The translations under genes and the position numbers were made by a program. A DNA stretch of 64,000 bases, taken from the NCBI RefSeq assembly GCF_003473485.1, contig NC_053047.1:36380972-36444971 (forward strand). Reading direction: 5' to 3'. How positions within the stretch are numbered: position 1 is the first letter of the stretch; the number at the start of each line of letters is the position of its first letter. The notes beneath the pieces were generated by a model. That model searched no databases, was not told the DNA's origin, and worked only from the letters and a program-made list of their open reading frames with translations. The DNA is from Medicago truncatula. Lineage: Eukaryota > Streptophyta > Magnoliopsida > Fabales > Fabaceae. Of the stretch, positions 61,947 through 64,000 are shown piece by piece.

Positions 61947-62095
61947 AAAGTCTTGTGATATTCAATCAAGACTCTTTCCAATTTAAATAAAGTCTTGTGT
62001 TATTCAATCAAGATTCTTTGTCATTTAAAAAAAGTCTTGTGGTATTCAATCTAGATTCTTAATCACTTAAAAAAAAGTCTAGTAGTATTCAAAAT
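61947..62095. repeat. About 50-bp tandem repeat, three to four copies
   Basis: Units of the form agtcttgtgrtattcaatcaagattctt then a T/A-rich filler occur at about 61948, 61998, 62024-62030 and 62075, with divergence. The tail to about 62160 contains related aatcttt words. Confidence 0.65.
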
Positions 62096-62269
62096 CATTC
62101 AAATTTCGAAGGATTGTTTAATAAATCAGATTTTGATGGATTTTATAGGATTTTCTAGTGAAATTTTAGCATGAAAAAATCTTTCATAAAAACATGAGAT
62201 TTTTTAGGATTGTTTTTTTTTCTTATTTTACTATCTCTCCCTATATCTCCTCCCTTCTCTCTTACTTTC

Positions 62270-62525
62270 TATTTTCCTCTCCTCTCTCTCTCTCTCCCCT
62301 TCCTTCCTTCTCTCTCTCTCTAGCTCTCACGTAAAAAACCTCTCTCTAACTCTCCCGTAAAAAACATCTCTCTCTCTCTGATTCCTTCACCATCTCTCTC
62401 TAGCTCTCCGTAAAAAATAAAATAAAATAAATAAAAGAGTTTTTATTGAGATTTTGTAGCTCTAGCTCTTCCGTAAAAAATAAAATAAAATAAATAAAAT
62501 AGTCTTTATTGAGATTTTGTGAAAG
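62270..62525. repeat. (TC)n microsatellite and 65-bp tandem duplication
   Basis: TC-rich runs at about 62274-62400 are interrupted by two cgtaaaaaac words. Then tccgtaaaaaataaaataaaataa...attgagattttgt occurs twice (about 62407 and 62469). Confidence 0.75.
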
Positions 62526-62736
62526 AGAGTGAGTTATGATATTTTTTTCAATTATTTCTTAAAATTCATAAAATCTTTTGAAATCTCTTGAAATCCATAA
62601 AATCATTTCAAATCCTTTAAAATCTTATGAATTAAATCCATTGAAATCCTTAATAATCTTTTAAAATCATCAAAGTCATCAAAATCTTGCAAAGCCTTTT
62701 AAAATCCTCAACACTTTTTTAAACAAAAATTATCGA

Positions 62737-64000
62737 GTGAACCATCAAATTCGTCCCTGAATTTTCACGCGTCGGCCAAATTAGTCCCTCAATTATGCGA
62801 AATTTCAATTTCATCCCTGAATTTGTCAGACGTCCATCAAAAAGGTCCCTCCGTTAACGGGCTCCGTTAGCCATGCTGACATGTCGCCTGGCATGCTGTG
62901 CTGTCCTGTACGCGTGGCAAGAAGGAAGCCACGTGTTCAGGGACGAATTTGATTGATTTGGAAAAAGTTCACTTTTCATTTTTCAATTTAATTTTTTCGT
63001 GCTTTTCCCATTTTGCCCCTGCATTACATATTCCTTCTTCTTCACATTTTACTTAGAAACATCAAAAACATCCTTGACTCTTCTCCTTCCCGCTAAAACG
63101 TTCTCCATTGTCACCCCTCCAAAATCATCATCATCTCCATCGATTCTGGCGTGTTTGAAGTTCCTGTGTTCGACCGTGATCAAAGGTAACACCTTTCCTT
63201 GTGTTTATCAAGATTCTGTGTTTGTTTTGGCACCGTTTTTGTTCATTTTTTGGTTTTTTGGTTTTAAGTTTTTATCATTTCGTTTTGGCGTTTTAAGATT
63301 ATGTGATCATTTCGTTATCGTTTTGTCCTTTTGTTGCGTGTTTGAGACAGTTGGTTTGGTTTGATTATTCGTTTTTAGGGTTTTGGGTTAAGTTGTAAAA
63401 ATTTGAAAATTTGATTTTTTTCCTGGTTGGTTACTAAATTTGATGAACATTTAACTTTGTAATGAAGGAAATTACACGTTTGTATTTGAGTTTTGCATTT
63501 TAGTTTTGTATTTTTTTGTTGTTTTGTTTGTGATTAAAATCAAGGTTGCCGAAATGTGTAGGATGGAAGAGCATATAACACTAATACTGCATCATGGTGG
63601 TGATTTAGTGCGAAATGAGAATCGGAGGCTGCAATATGTTGGCGGTGAATTCTGTGTATGGGAAAAGATATATGTTGATGAGTTGTGTTTGTGGGACATT
63701 GAGAAGATGGTGAAACATTGCAAAAGCTACTTCAAGGTATCTAAACTAGGGTACATGAAGCCGTATGAGGGTGTTGCAAATGATCTGAACATCTGCTTGA
63801 CTCCATTGACAACTGATCAACATATTTTGGATATTTTGGATGGTAATGAGGAACCTGTTTGTGGGAGTCAGATGAAGAAGACATACAATGACACTCAATG
63901 TGGGAGGTGTGGATTGCTTGGTCATAATGCAAGAAGTTGTATGATGCAAGGTGTTAGTAGGAGACCAAAGGAAAATCCTGGCAATGTAGATGCTGTGGAT
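62737..64000 (+). mobile_element. Left end and first gene segment of a probable autonomous MULE, cut by the window edge
   Basis: From about 62737 the sequence has the style of a Mutator TIR (caaattcgtccctgaatttt, aatttcatccctgaatttgt, ggtccctccgttaacgg, cgtggcaag...ccacgtg). A leader exon ends at a donor near 63186 (caaag|gtaaca) and the coding sequence begins at 63554. The right arm is outside the window, so the TIR and TSD cannot be verified. Confidence 0.6.
63554..64000 (+). CDS. MULE-type protein: PB1-like domain plus CCHC zinc knuckle, partial
   Basis: Open from ATG 63554 to the edge (149 codons, no stop). MCRMEEHITLILHHGGDLVR then RRLQYVGGEFCVWEKIYVDE and DIEKMVKHCKSYFKVSKLGY resemble the PB1-like N-terminal domain found in plant Mutator-type transposases (hHGG.fv...ryvGG....wd.vd.d..s...i...v..lGy). 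A zinc knuckle follows: CGRCGLLGHNARSC, C116-x2-C119-x4-H124-x4-C129. The DDE core, if present, lies past 64000. An acceptor (aaaatcaag) precedes the start and a leader intron of about 360 bp is likely. Host genes domesticated from MULEs share these domains, so a domesticated gene is an alternative. Confidence 0.72.
   Translation, partial: MCRMEEHITLILHHGGDLVRNENRRLQYVGGEFCVWEKIYVDELCLWDIEKMVKHCKSYFKVSKLGYMKPYEGVANDLNICLTPLTTDQHILDILDGNEEPVCGSQMKKTYNDTQCGRCGLLGHNARSCMMQGVSRRPKENPGNVDAVD

Overview
The window is nuclear DNA of a flowering plant, most likely a legume and quite possibly Medicago or a close relative. The gene families (F-box/FBA, phytocyanin, P-type PPR, narbonin-like GH18, RTM2-like HSP20), the short coding exons in AT-rich introns, the Stowaway, Harbinger, hAT and Mutator elements and the SIRE-type LTR support this. 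The species is an inference from family resemblance and was not checked by a search.

Genes I can support, left to right: the first exon of a phytocyanin (-, 981-1152); an intact F-box protein (+, 4140-5333); an AGD15-like ARF-GAP in eight exons (-, 9749-12739); a tRNA-Val(AAC) (+, 15086-15159); a short RING1-like RING-finger protein in six exons (-, 16768-22135); translation factor eIF3 subunit J in six coding exons (-, 29420-32981); a BolA-like protein (-, 45363-45680); a GH18 chitinase/narbonin-like protein (+, 50819-51739); a two-exon RTM2-like HSP20/membrane-anchor protein (-, 54448-55756); a PPR pseudogene with one frameshift and two stops (+, 57983-59618); and the first part of a MULE-encoded PB1-like/zinc-knuckle protein that runs off the right edge (+, 63554-64000). 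These genes are unrelated in function. There are no operons and no sign of a shared pathway.

Much of the rest is transposable elements, and for many of them I could read terminal repeats and target-site duplications (TSDs) directly. Mutator-like elements with 9-bp TSDs lie at 2178-2564, 25741-27489, 40556-40994, 42333-42750 and 49020-49786. Two further Mutator candidates are the long-TIR element around 60078-61895 and the element that starts near 62737. hAT-type elements with 8-bp TSDs lie at 14213-14549, 26239-26936, 34178-38030 and 40312-41414. Harbinger-like elements with 3-bp TSDs lie at 34609-35697 and 45889-46402, and Stowaway MITEs at 9252-9501 and 28435-28677. Two solo LTRs of one about 2.1-kb family sit at 35797-37985 and 51968-54086. 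There are also SINEs, 5'-truncated LINEs, copia fragments and a SIRE-like LTR.

The most striking structures are a four-layer nest at 34127-38149 (a SINE split by a hAT, which itself holds a Harbinger-like element with another SINE inside and a solo LTR), a MULE carrying a gene start that a hAT then interrupted, and a palindrome-rimmed MULE-like element with an intron-containing ORF. I found no CRISPR array and no convincing new multi-gene system.
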